From NCBI GenBank assembly GCA_902479065.1, contig CABSNM010000001.1, positions 62,001-126,000 of the forward strand: a DNA stretch of 64,000 nucleotides, read 5' to 3'. Positions within the stretch are counted from its first letter, which is position 1. Each line of letters opens with the position of its first letter. Positions 54,734 through 64,000 of this stretch are shown here, piece by piece. Below the pieces are notes generated by a model, which saw only the letters and a list, made by a program, of their open reading frames with translations, ran no database searches and was not told where the DNA came from. The DNA comes from an uncultured Collinsella sp. (lineage in GTDB: Bacteria > Actinomycetota > Coriobacteriia > Coriobacteriales > Coriobacteriaceae). The position numbers and the translations under genes were made by a program.

Positions 54734-55588
54734 CTAGAGACCAGGTTCTCCAAGCAGGTTAACAATGTGATATGCGAGATAACTCTTCTCAGCATCGGTA
54801 ACGACAACGTTATAGGTAGACGACAAGTGGGCGGCTATGGCGTCCGCGCACGAGAATGCGCACGGATACGCCGTTTCATCGATTCGGAACAGCGCGTCTC
54901 CGTTGATTTGCCCGGCCGTAGGATCGAGCGCTCGCTGTGCGAAAAACTGCAGGTGACGAACGAAACGCTCATAGGGCAGCGAGGTGTCATCGAGGGTCGT
55001 AGCATAGCGCTCGGAAACAATCGCGAGCACGTCACGAACAAGCTGGACCGAAACGATCAGACGATCGGAGCGTTGCGGCATGGTGGCGTTGACGATATGC
55101 AGCGTAATGAAACCCTGCTCCTCCTCGCTCATCTGGATGCCCATATACTCCTTGATAATCTGCAGCGCACGGCCCGCAAGTGCATACTCCTTGCGATAGA
55201 ACTGCTGGATCTCGAGCAGCAACGGATTCTCACAGGAGACGCCCTTGCGCTCACGCTCCAAAGCAAGGCTGATGTGGTCTGCGAGAGCAATGAGAATCTT
55301 GTCATTGATATCGACATTGAGCTCTCGACGAAGCATCTGAACGATGTCCTCGGAAATCACGAGGTTGACGGTGGGGATGGACTCCAAAAGATGTGCCAAG
55401 CGGTCGATCGTACGCGAATCCTGAGAAGTTCCCTCCTGCAACGCGTAGGTCTTTTCGACTGATGCCTCGTCGATGGCATCGCCGGCATGACGGCCAAAGC
55501 AGAGGCCTCGACCGATGACGATGAGCTCGGAGCCATCGTCCGAAGTGACCATTGCGACGTTGTTGTTAAAAACTCGCTTGATAACCAC
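54734..55588 (-). CDS. BglG/LicT-family transcriptional antiterminator
   Basis: A 284-residue antiterminator. Residues 1-56 are the RNA-binding CAT domain (MVIKRVFNNNVAMV), followed by PRD1 and PRD2. All four regulatory His sites are present: ADHISLALE and FITLHIVN in PRD1, and VRHLQFF and LAYHIVN in PRD2, so PTS-dependent phosphorylation control is expected. The start is a GTG at 55588 with GGTGGG close upstream; earlier GTG codons at 55597 and 55600 have no ribosome-binding site. The gene lies 18 nt after the IIA stop and about 100 nt before the IICB gene. Its likely target is the RAT-like leader of the same operon at 56200-56232. Confidence 0.93.
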   Translation of the reverse strand: MVIKRVFNNNVAMVTSDDGSELIVIGRGLCFGRHAGDAIDEASVEKTYALQEGTSQDSRTIDRLAHLLESIPTVNLVISEDIVQMLRRELNVDINDKILIALADHISLALERERKGVSCENPLLLEIQQFYRKEYALAGRALQIIKEYMGIQMSEEEQGFITLHIVNATMPQRSDRLIVSVQLVRDVLAIVSERYATTLDDTSLPYERFVRHLQFFAQRALDPTAGQINGDALFRIDETAYPCAFSCADAIAAHLSSTYNVVVTDAEKSYLAYHIVNLLGEPGL

Positions 55589-55606
55589 GGTACCCACCAC
55601 AAGAAT

Positions 55607-56119
55607 TTACTCGGAAAGCCAGACGACAGGCTCTTTAACAGCAACAGGGCCGGAAGCATGCTCACGAAGAGTCGAGTTCTCCGAACGCTCGCACACGATA
55701 ACGAAGACCGTGGGATCAAAGCCGGCAGCGCGAACCACGTCGAAATCGACCTCGACGAGGGGCTGGCCCGCGTCGACATGGTCACCCTGGGCAACAAGCG
55801 CATGGAAGCCCTTGCCCTCAAGTTTAACAGTGTCGATTCCGATATGCAGCATCACCTGAGCAGAGCTGTCGTCGGACATGATGCCCAACGCGTGCTCAGT
55901 CGGAAACAGCGCAGCGACGGTGCCGGAAACAGGAGCGCACACCGTTCCCTCATTGGGAACCACGGCAACGCCGTCGCCCACTGCACGGCTGCTAAAAGCG
56001 GGATCATTGGTATTTTCTAGATGAACAAGCTCGCCGGAAACGGGAGCGAGGATTTCGAACTCGGAAGCCGCAGTCGTCTGCTTATCCGAGCCACCCATAA
56101 GGCGAGAAAAGAAACCCAT
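55607..56119 (-). CDS. PTS glucose-type IIA component
   Basis: A 170-residue IIA-Glc-like protein. Two active-site His residues match the family: His76 (FPTEHALGI) and the phosphorylated His92 (QVMLHIGIDTVKLEGKGF). The N-terminal 20 residues are a flexible tail (FFSRLMGG). It receives phosphate from HPr and hands it to the IICB at 53018; the IIBC protein at 39860 may also use it, since neither has its own IIA. AAGGGA is 9 nt before the ATG at 56119. It is the first gene of the operon and its 5' leader carries the antiterminator/terminator pair. If it matches Crr, it could also signal sugar status. Confidence 0.93.
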   Translation of the reverse strand: MGFFSRLMGGSDKQTTAASEFEILAPVSGELVHLENTNDPAFSSRAVGDGVAVVPNEGTVCAPVSGTVAALFPTEHALGIMSDDSSAQVMLHIGIDTVKLEGKGFHALVAQGDHVDAGQPLVEVDFDVVRAAGFDPTVFVIVCERSENSTLREHASGPVAVKEPVVWLSE

Positions 56120-56144
56120 GGTGACATGTCCCTTCATAAATATA

Positions 56145-56207
56145 GCCCAACCAAAATCAATCGAATGCGCCCATTGAGACGCTCGCGATCAAAGACTTTG
56201 GTTAGGC
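56145..56207 (-). terminator. Leader terminator-like hairpin (overlaps RAT-like site)
   Basis: On the minus strand GCCTAACCAAA pairs with TTTGGTTGGGC (one wobble), enclosing about 41 nt that can pair further (ATCG/CGAT). A TATATTTATG tail follows. The upstream 8 nt of the stem are also part of the RAT-like structure, so the two folds are mutually exclusive. Confidence 0.55.
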
Positions 56208-56232
56208 CCACGTCCGAGGGGACTCGGTAACC
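56200..56232 (-). promoter_or_regulatory. RAT-like antiterminator site
   Basis: On the minus strand a 33-nt segment folds with an outer GGTTA/TAACC stem, an asymmetric internal loop, an inner CCGAG/CTCGG stem and a TCCC loop. This is the overall shape of sites recognised by LicT/BglG CAT domains. It overlaps the 5' side of the hairpin at 56145-56207. It lies about 80 nt before the IIA start. Confidence 0.55.
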
Positions 56233-56337
56233 TTCCGCATTTCTTTTACGGGGGTTATTGTAGACAAGCCCAAAGCCGGAACAATCATTATGACCGGCGA
56301 ACGGTATTTTTTCTCCGATAAACGGTATTTATGCGGT

Positions 56338-56365
56338 ACTTAGGGACGTTCCTTTTCTGCCGGCA
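56338..56365. repeat. Partial copy of the 44807-44864 REP-like element
   Basis: ACTTAGGGACGTTCCTT followed by CTGCCGGCA, matching the left half and loop of the 58-bp hairpin at 44807. Confidence 0.65.
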
Positions 56366-56393
56366 CCCGGGGACACTCCTTGCTCTGGTGCAT

Positions 56394-56442
56394 TGGGGAC
56401 AGGTTTGTTTGCACCAGGTCGGTGCAGATTAACCTGGCCCCA
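56394..56442. repeat. REP-like hairpin
   Basis: TGGGGACAGGTT pairs with AACCTGGCCCCA (one mismatch), enclosing an inner TGCACC/GGTGCA stem. It lies directly past the stop of the flavodoxin-ferredoxin gene and could help end it, though no T-tract follows. Confidence 0.7.
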
Positions 56443-56462
56443 TTGCGCCAATTTCGTATGCG

Positions 56463-57224
56463 CTAGATGAAGAGCTCGCATTCCTTCCGCACGACGCAAA
56501 CCTTGCTCAGCATCTGGGAAACAGCGGATAGTTTGCTGGAATCAAGCTTGCGAGCACCTCGCGGACATACGGCGATGCAGCGCATGCAGGAGATGCACGC
56601 CTCGCCAGCTGCTCGTTTGGGGTCACCCTTGTCGATAGCACAAACGGGGCACGCCGCGGCGCATGCACCGCAGGAGACGCAATCCTCTGTTGCCTCGGGC
56701 GCCATGCGGTGACCTCCAGCTTGTTTATAAGGACGATTGCCGGGGATAGAGGGCTCGGACGCATCCTCAGCCAACAGCTTTTGCTGAATTTGCTGAGCAA
56801 ACTCAGCAAGCTGCGCCGCATCCTGCGCATCCGGACGACCGGCAGCAAACTGTCGCGCAATGGAATGTTCTGCAATGGCCGCAACTGCCGCGATCACCCG
56901 GAATCCCGCATGCTTCGCAACGTCCTCCAGCTCTACGAGCGTGTCCTCAAACGCGCGGTTTCCGTAGACGCACACCAGAACGGCCCGCGCTCCGTTGCCG
57001 TGAACCATGCCCAACCGGTCAGCCACCACAGCCGGGATTCTACCGGCATACGCCGGCACAGAGATTACGGCCACGTCGTCCTCAGTCATCGAGACAGCGC
57101 TGAAATCTAGCCCGCTATCGGTCAGATCGACGGTAACGGTATTCTTGTCCAGTGCCCCGGCCACAAGGCCAGACACCTTCTGCGTTCCACCCGTCGGACT
57201 AAACACAATTTCGAATACGCTCAT
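56463..57224 (-). CDS. EFR1-type flavodoxin-ferredoxin fusion
   Basis: A 253-residue protein. The N-terminal flavodoxin-like domain (about 1-150) begins FEIVFSPTGGTQKV, the FMN phosphate loop (SPTGGT), with VPAYAGRIP after it. The C-terminal third has two 4Fe-4S clusters (CVSCGACAAACP and CISCMRCIAVCP). Such proteins shuttle electrons between ferredoxin and other carriers; the partner is unknown. GGGGGAGGG precedes the ATG. It is monocistronic. Its redox role may connect with the hydrogenase 8 kb away, but no sequence evidence links them. Confidence 0.88.
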   Translation of the reverse strand: MSVFEIVFSPTGGTQKVSGLVAGALDKNTVTVDLTDSGLDFSAVSMTEDDVAVISVPAYAGRIPAVVADRLGMVHGNGARAVLVCVYGNRAFEDTLVELEDVAKHAGFRVIAAVAAIAEHSIARQFAAGRPDAQDAAQLAEFAQQIQQKLLAEDASEPSIPGNRPYKQAGGHRMAPEATEDCVSCGACAAACPVCAIDKGDPKRAAGEACISCMRCIAVCPRGARKLDSSKLSAVSQMLSKVCVVRKECELFI

Positions 57225-57437
57225 CGAGACACCCTCCCCCCTACGTCTGGCAACGCGTCAAGCCGTTTTCACATCCAGCCAGAGTATACGGCACGTGGGA
57301 TCCCCATTTTGGTGCATCAAGCACCCCAATGCACCAACCCTACGCTGTCTGCCTCTTCGTTTTGTATAAATTACGGTACAGATTGTATATATTTACGGGA
57401 TACCGCCGTGTTCTCCCGAGGTACCCCATCCTGGCCC

Positions 57438-57670
57438 GTGCAAAAAACGGAGTATTCTGCAACGTGACCGCGCCAGCAATACCCCGAGCGGGCAAACCTT
57501 TAGGGCGCTGCGTCATTTTGGGTTCCGACATGGCGAGAATGACGCGCCCCTGCTCCGGAAAACGACGAAATCTGACTCAGAACGCTCGCTAGGGATATCC
57601 GAAAGCCACCGTTGGCGACGTCAAATCATATGCAGACAACTCGAACTGCAGAATACTCCAAAAAATGCAC
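57438..57670. repeat. Element B: 233-bp segment bounded by inverted copies of the same ~24-nt motif
   Basis: The left arm is GTGCAAAAAACGGAGTATTC followed by TGCA. The right arm, on the opposite strand, is GTGCATTTTTTGGAGTATTC followed by TGCA, giving a perfect 13-bp stem across 233 bp. The left block extends outward as GGTACCCCA and GGCCC. Same layout and nearly same length as element A (34896-35129), but with an unrelated interior. Confidence 0.8.
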
Positions 57671-57778
57671 GGCGCACCCCATGGGACCCATTGCCGCATG
57701 GTAGGAAACAGGCCCACGGCATCCTCTAGACGCATTCCCGAGGAAATCACATTTGAACTAGCGATCGGATACGGCAAA

Positions 57779-57814
57779 CAAAAAGGGCCCCGAGCGTAGT
57801 TGCTCGGGGCCCTT
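57779..57814 (-). terminator. Terminator after the DEAD-box helicase gene
   Basis: A perfect 13-bp stem AAGGGCCCCGAGC / GCTCGGGGCCCTT with a 6-nt loop, then TTTGTTT on the minus strand. Confidence 0.9.
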
Positions 57815-57846
57815 GGTTCACCTCGCTCTAGCGGGCGATGCGTGTG

Positions 57847-60096
<2,250 letters not shown>

Positions 60097-60367
60097 ATGT
60101 TGTTGTTCCTTATCTGCACGCGCAATGGGCACGGCATGCGGCCGCGCGGGCGTGCTTGGTAGTGCGCTAATACATACAAAAACAGGTGCGCACAGAGAGG
60201 ACGTTGCTCAGCACGCTGGCGATCGCTTTGGCAGCCCTATCACGCGCCGTCCAGACGCAGCAGCTCTAAGCGATGGAGCAGATTCGCCGCCGGTTAGTAT
60301 ACCCGTGCTTCGCATGCCCCCACGTAAACCACAGATGACGAGGCGGACGAGGTGGGCCTGGCCGATT

Positions 60368-60424
60368 GTGTCAATCTGTAACAGATGCAGGGCAAAACCG
60401 GGTCCAAATGTTACAGAACAAGAC
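60368..60424. repeat. 57-bp repeat element, copy 1
   Basis: Inverted ends GTGTCAATCTGTAACA and TGTTACAGAACAAGAC (near-complements), with a partly conserved centre (GGCAAAACCGGGTCCA). Upstream of the FHA gene. Two more copies follow the kinase gene. Confidence 0.85.
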
Positions 60425-60490
60425 AGAGGGGGATTTCCGTTCAGTCCAACCAAAATCTCTCGGTCTTCCTGCAATTTCGAACATGTGGCC

Positions 60491-60496
60491 TATAAT
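60491..60496 (+). promoter_or_regulatory. Candidate -10 box of the FHA gene
   Basis: A perfect TATAAT about 110 nt before the FHA start. The -35 is not clear. It lies about 65 nt after the 57-bp repeat. Confidence 0.4.
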
Positions 60497-60603
60497 GTTG
60501 CTTTGGTTACGCTATATATTGCGCAACCATTTAATACGTCGCCCACCGGGGGCCATTAATTCCTATCGCCATATTGGCTAGGAAGCAATCAAAGGAGGTA
60601 TCC

Positions 60604-61566
60604 GTGGCAGCAGAGACGCCTTGCTCGGTCCTCTATAACGATATTCGCTCGTTCGGCGGTCTTAAACATCTCGAGATCGCCCGAATGCTCATCAATGGAA
60701 ACTCCTATCTCGGCAGTACCCTGCTCGAGAAATGCTCTTCCAACCGCTCGTATCTCACCCGTTACATCGTCCATCGCAAGCCTGACCAGTGCGCGCCCGC
60801 CATCTACAGCGACTTTACCGTCACCACGCTCAACCTTTCCGCGGCAATCTGCAGCAAGCTCGGCGGCGGCGAGTCCGCCTATCAGGCAATCGCCGAGCAC
60901 TATCGCGGTCCGGCCGCCAACGAAATGATGTCGGCTCTCGCCAGCTACAAGCTGGACAGCCGCCTATATGCAAATGCCCTCAATCGCATCGACAACTTTG
61001 ACGGCAATGCCGTGCGCGAGAAAAGCACGCTTTACCTTATGCTCTTTGTGGCAACGGGGGCGCTCGCCGATCCCGTTCAGGGCGTGGCCACCGTCGAGCG
61101 CTTTTGCGACAGCAAGACGGGCGGGCACTTTGGCACCACCGAAACTACCGTCGGACGTGGCTTTATGAGCAGCCTGGAGCAGCCGCACACCGTCGCTCCC
61201 AACCTCGGCCTGCTCAGAACCCATGCCGACAACTGCGCCGGCATGCAAATCCATCCCCTCACACGCGATCCGCGCGGCACCGTGATTGGTTCTTTGCCCA
61301 AAACCTCGCCCAGCATCACCGATGTGGGCGCCGACGCATCGCGCGAGCATCTTCGCATTTGGCTTGAGGGTGAGCACTGGTACGCCCAGGGCCTTGGGTC
61401 GACCAACGGCACAGTGCTCGAATCGGGCGCGGGTGACGGCGATATTGTGATTGAGCCGCCGCGCGACCAACGCGAGCCTGGCAAGATCTATCCCCCAGTG
61501 GAAATCGAAAACAGCGACAGGCTCCATCTGGGTCTCTACACGACATTCCTTGTCATTGTGGACTAG
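60604..61566 (+). CDS. FHA-domain protein
   Basis: A 320-residue protein. The C-terminal quarter (about 222-320) is an FHA domain: GTVIGS, SREHL (R247, H249), STNGT (266-270), the residues that read phosphothreonine. The N-terminal 200 residues are helical and match nothing I recognise. The start is a GTG at 60604, with a perfect AAAGGAGGT four nt before it; frames opening earlier lack this. The Ser/Thr kinase follows after about 170 nt, so this protein is a natural substrate or partner. A strong terminator lies between them, so the two may not always be on one transcript. Confidence 0.87.
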   Translation: MAAETPCSVLYNDIRSFGGLKHLEIARMLINGNSYLGSTLLEKCSSNRSYLTRYIVHRKPDQCAPAIYSDFTVTTLNLSAAICSKLGGGESAYQAIAEHYRGPAANEMMSALASYKLDSRLYANALNRIDNFDGNAVREKSTLYLMLFVATGALADPVQGVATVERFCDSKTGGHFGTTETTVGRGFMSSLEQPHTVAPNLGLLRTHADNCAGMQIHPLTRDPRGTVIGSLPKTSPSITDVGADASREHLRIWLEGEHWYAQGLGSTNGTVLESGAGDGDIVIEPPRDQREPGKIYPPVEIENSDRLHLGLYTTFLVIVD

Positions 61567-61569
61567 CGC

Positions 61570-61612
61570 GGACGGCGATCGGAAGACGGTCGCCGTCCGT
61601 CTTTCGTCTTCT
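61570..61612 (+). terminator. Terminator after the FHA gene
   Basis: A 10-bp stem (CGGACGGCGA / TCGCCGTCCG) and 10-nt loop, followed by TCTTTCGTCTTCT just past the FHA stop. Confidence 0.75.
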
Positions 61613-61644
61613 ACCTTCTGCGTCGTAAACGACAATGCTCAGCG

Positions 61645-61705
61645 GTATACGTGGGCAGTGCGGCTATCATGGTATTTTACCGATATCCGCACTGCTCGCG
61701 TATAC
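61645..61705. repeat. Inverted repeat before the kinase gene
   Basis: GTATACGTGGGCAGTGCGG (61645-61663) is mirrored at 61687-61705 with 17 of 19 matches, around a 23-nt AT-rich loop. It stands 33 nt before the kinase ATG, so it occupies its promoter or leader. Confidence 0.75.
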
Positions 61706-61737
61706 GTGCGGCAACCCATGCCAGACAAAGGAACGCC

Positions 61738-63822
61738 ATGGATACTACCGATAGCGCCTATGGCGACAAACTCATCCGTCTCGATACGTTCGATACCGCC
61801 GTGGCGGTCGACCCCAGCGCCGAGGACGACGCCAAACGTCGGTTTATGACGCTTATTCTCCAGACGGCCCACCGCAACAACGGCAACATCGGGCACGTGC
61901 TGCGCGCGACCAACACGAGCGGCGAGGTCTTTGCCGTCAAGCTGCTCAAGGACAACGCTATCCTTTCCGGCCAAGCCCCCGACCGCTCCGCCGAGCAATC
62001 GGCAGCGCACCTGGCCAGCACCGCCGCGCTGTTCGAGGAGTACCGTCATCTGTGTACCGTCTCGCACCTGCGCGGATTTCCGCGCGTCTATGGCTACGGA
62101 TCGTGCGAGGATGACCCTCTCATCCTCATGGAGTGGGTCGAGGGCACCTCGCTCAAGCAGGCGCTGCCCCTGCTTCCGCACGACGCCTCGGGCGGGCTGA
62201 CCACCCAGATGGTCGCCGCCGTCGGAAACGCCGTGCTTCGTGCGCTCTTGATGACCCAAGGCCTCGTGAATCCGGTCATCCATCGCGACCTGTCGCCTGC
62301 CAATATCATGTTCCGCACCACCAGCCGAACGCTCGAGCAGCAGATTGCTGATTGTTCCTTTGACCCCTGCCTCATCGACATGGGCTCCGCGACCATGGCT
62401 CTCGGCGACGACACGATCACCCGGCGCGCCGACATCTGGCGTTTTGCCACGCCCGCATACGCCGCGCCCGAGATGCTCACGCAGGATATCGAAGGCATCG
62501 CGGCCCTTCGCCGTTCGCCGGCAATCGACGTCTATGCGCTTTCGAGCATTCTGTACCAGCTCTACAGCGGTCGCAAACCGTTTGACTTTGAGTCGACGGA
62601 CGCCGCTGCAACCGGCTCGTTCTATCTCGTAAAGACCAAGACCAAGCCGGCACCGCTCGAGCCGCGCTGCGAGGGCGATGAGGCGCTCGTCCAGATCATC
62701 ATGAAGGGTCTCTCAGTCGAGCAGTGCGATCGTCCCACCGAGCAGCAGATGCTCGAGGTGCTCTCGGCATACCTCACCGACGCCGAATCCGAAGGCCGCG
62801 AAGGTGCAGGAGACGAGGCCGCAATTGATATCGATTCTGGCACGCACCTTAAGGTCGACGTCGCCGGCAAGCGCGCACGAGAGATCCTGAATCAGGCCCG
62901 CCACGATGCCATGACCCGCCGCCGCTTTATTATCGGCGGCGCTATCGCAGCCGTTGCGGGGCTCAGCGTTATCGGGGCGGCAACCCATGGCTTTGGCATC
63001 CCCGACTACCTCGACGGCATCCGCGGTTCACTTGACGACTACACCTGGGATCAGCTGCAGGAGATTTCGCTCAAGATTAAGGCCGCCGAGACCCGTAGCG
63101 AGGCACGCGAGATTGCCAAGCGCTATCACCTGCTCGATGCCGATGGGCATATCCCCTATCCGTGTACCAAGCGCGTGAAACTCACCAACGGGCTGGAGGT
63201 CGGCGCGCAGCTTGTGGGCATCCGTCACGATGAGCTTCTGGACGGGACGGGCAAGGCCGGACTGACGTTTATGTTCGACGCGGGTATTGCCGAGCGCAAC
63301 GCTGCGGCTGAACCGCCGAGCGCCGGCTGGGCAGTTTGCGAGCTGCGGGAATGGCTCGACGGCGACGGCCTTAAGCTGCTGCCCAACAAGTTGCGCGCGC
63401 TCATCAAATCTGTCAAAAAGGTCTCGAATAACGCTGGCGCCGCCAACAGTGCATCGTGTCTGAGCGAGTTGCCCGCAACCCTTTGGCTGCCCGCCATGGT
63501 CGAGCTGTGCGGTACGCAACCGCCCGATTCGTTTGCCAAGGACTATCACTACCTGGCAGAAATCTACAACGGCGAGGGCAAGGAGTATCAGCTCTTCCGC
63601 GAGCTCAAGGTGAGCCCGTATTCCACGAACGAGACGATGGTCCGCCAGTGGAAGGGCAAGGACACCTGCTGGTGGGAGCGCACGGTGAGCCCCGACTCAT
63701 CGGAGACCGAAGGCACGCTCTACATAAACCGTGTGGGCCACGACGGCGACGCCTTTACGTACGCAACGCCTGCGGACAAGCCAAACAAACGAACCTGCGT
63801 GATCCCCGGATTCTGTATCTAG
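61738..63822 (+). CDS. Transmembrane Ser/Thr kinase with extracytoplasmic DUF6273-like domain
   Basis: A 694-residue protein. The kinase domain (about 40-345) has the ATP lysine K68 (FAVKLLK), the catalytic loop HRDLSPANI (182-190), DMG (214-216) in place of DFG, and an APE-like AAPEM. A transmembrane span (about 397-416) follows a basic run. The rest (about 500-690) is a DUF6273-like domain, with WAVCELREWLDGDGL, LPATLWLPAMVELCG and the C-terminal repeat of Trp/Cys. AAAGGAA precedes the ATG at 61738, with earlier in-frame ATGs unsupported. It probably senses an outer signal and phosphorylates partners such as the FHA protein just upstream. Confidence 0.87.
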   Translation: MDTTDSAYGDKLIRLDTFDTAVAVDPSAEDDAKRRFMTLILQTAHRNNGNIGHVLRATNTSGEVFAVKLLKDNAILSGQAPDRSAEQSAAHLASTAALFEEYRHLCTVSHLRGFPRVYGYGSCEDDPLILMEWVEGTSLKQALPLLPHDASGGLTTQMVAAVGNAVLRALLMTQGLVNPVIHRDLSPANIMFRTTSRTLEQQIADCSFDPCLIDMGSATMALGDDTITRRADIWRFATPAYAAPEMLTQDIEGIAALRRSPAIDVYALSSILYQLYSGRKPFDFESTDAAATGSFYLVKTKTKPAPLEPRCEGDEALVQIIMKGLSVEQCDRPTEQQMLEVLSAYLTDAESEGREGAGDEAAIDIDSGTHLKVDVAGKRAREILNQARHDAMTRRRFIIGGAIAAVAGLSVIGAATHGFGIPDYLDGIRGSLDDYTWDQLQEISLKIKAAETRSEAREIAKRYHLLDADGHIPYPCTKRVKLTNGLEVGAQLVGIRHDELLDGTGKAGLTFMFDAGIAERNAAAEPPSAGWAVCELREWLDGDGLKLLPNKLRALIKSVKKVSNNAGAANSASCLSELPATLWLPAMVELCGTQPPDSFAKDYHYLAEIYNGEGKEYQLFRELKVSPYSTNETMVRQWKGKDTCWWERTVSPDSSETEGTLYINRVGHDGDAFTYATPADKPNKRTCVIPGFCI

Positions 63823-63864
63823 AGAGCGGGCGTCTTGCCGTGACGGGACCCCTCCCCGGCAATT

Positions 63865-63921
63865 GTCTCAATCTGTAACAGTTAGAGGTCATATTTGCTG
63901 CTAGATGTTACAGAACGAGAC
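63865..63921. repeat. 57-bp repeat element, copy 2
   Basis: Ends GTCTCAATCTGTAACA and TGTTACAGAACGAGAC are near-complements. The centre differs more from the other two copies. It lies just past the kinase stop. Confidence 0.85.
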
Positions 63922-63944
63922 ATTGAGTTTCCTGCCAACTGTTT

Positions 63945-64000
63945 GTCTTGATCTGTAACAAATACTCGGTAAAACGGGGTCTAGTTGTTACAGATCGAGA
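63945..64000. repeat. 57-bp repeat element, copy 3 (cut by window end)
   Basis: Ends GTCTTGATCTGTAACA and TGTTACAGATCGAGA; the centre has GGTAAAACGGGGTCTA, close to copy 1. The last base is missing at the window edge. Confidence 0.8.

Larger units (their letters stand above)
56120..56462. other. Control region and repeats upstream of the alpha-glucoside operon
   Basis: Between IIA (minus) and the flavodoxin-ferredoxin gene (also minus, ending at 56463). It holds the RAT-like and terminator-like structures (56145-56232), an AT-rich, probable promoter area and two REP-like repeats (56338-56442). No coding frame is supported. Confidence 0.65.
57225..57846. other. 622-bp non-coding region with element B
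   Basis: Between two minus-strand genes. The open frames in it are short and unsupported. It contains element B (57438-57670), an AT-rich, promoter-like run just before it (TTGTATAAATTACGG), and the helicase terminator near 57779-57814. Confidence 0.65.
60097..60603. other. Divergent intergenic region with 57-bp repeat
   Basis: Promoter region for the DEAD-box helicase (minus) and the FHA gene (plus). It includes the 57-bp repeat at 60368-60424 and a perfect TATAAT at 60491-60496. No coding frame is supported. Confidence 0.6.

Overview
The window reads as chromosomal DNA of a GC-rich, anaerobic, gut-type actinobacterium. The best guess is a Collinsella-like member of the Coriobacteriia. This is an inference from composition, Actinobacteria-like ruvCAB and DnaE sequences, an [FeFe]-hydrogenase, a superoxide reductase, PTS glycosidase operons, and many short intergenic repeats. 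No rRNA, tRNA, CRISPR array, prophage or intact insertion sequence was found.

Layout. 1-8.1 kb: a lipoprotein, a secreted PI-PLC-like protein, a small PH-like protein, a zinc-ribbon protein, a CDF metal transporter and a membrane-anchored protein. 8.3-15 kb: formate-THF ligase, the ruvC-ruvA-ruvB operon behind a LexA-type box, a NAD-synthetase-like protein that has lost its catalytic residues, and a superoxide reductase. 15-29.3 kb: genome maintenance on the minus strand, namely dnaE followed by a SWIM/SNF2 helicase, and an addB-addA recombination pair. 29.4-39.8 kb: a TrpR-like regulator, a YvlD-type membrane protein, an Rrf2 regulator divergent from cysK, mnmA, an M42 peptidase, a FucO-like dehydrogenase, a YoaK protein and a YgiQ radical-SAM protein.

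39.8-45 kb: a beta-glucoside PTS (IIBC) with a GH1 6-phospho-beta-glucosidase and a divergent AraC regulator, then a CPBP protease and a solitary DinJ/RelB-like antitoxin. 45.3-51.4 kb: a minus-strand cluster coding for a GltD-like flavoprotein carrying a NuoF-type Fe-S domain, an [FeFe]-hydrogenase, an ABC substrate-binding lipoprotein and a fused ABC permease-ATPase. 51.6-56.1 kb: a second sugar operon, IIA - LicT-type antiterminator - alpha-glucoside IICB - GH4 6-phospho-alpha-glucosidase. Its leader can fold either as a RAT-like antiterminator or as an overlapping terminator. 56.4-64 kb: a flavodoxin-ferredoxin protein, a DEAD-box helicase with a long RG-rich tail, and an FHA protein followed by a transmembrane Ser/Thr kinase.

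The most unusual material is intergenic. Two unlinked elements of 234 and 233 bp are bounded by inverted copies of the same roughly 24-nt motif, and the arm sequences co-vary. Three 57-bp elements with 16-nt inverted ends flank the FHA-kinase pair. Two 63-bp perfect-length hairpins share arms, and there are further REP-like hairpins. Among genes, the catalytically stripped NadE homologue, the GltD-linked hydrogenase cluster and the orphan antitoxin deserve attention. Start codons were revised throughout where a Shine-Dalgarno sequence clearly favoured an internal ATG, GTG or TTG.
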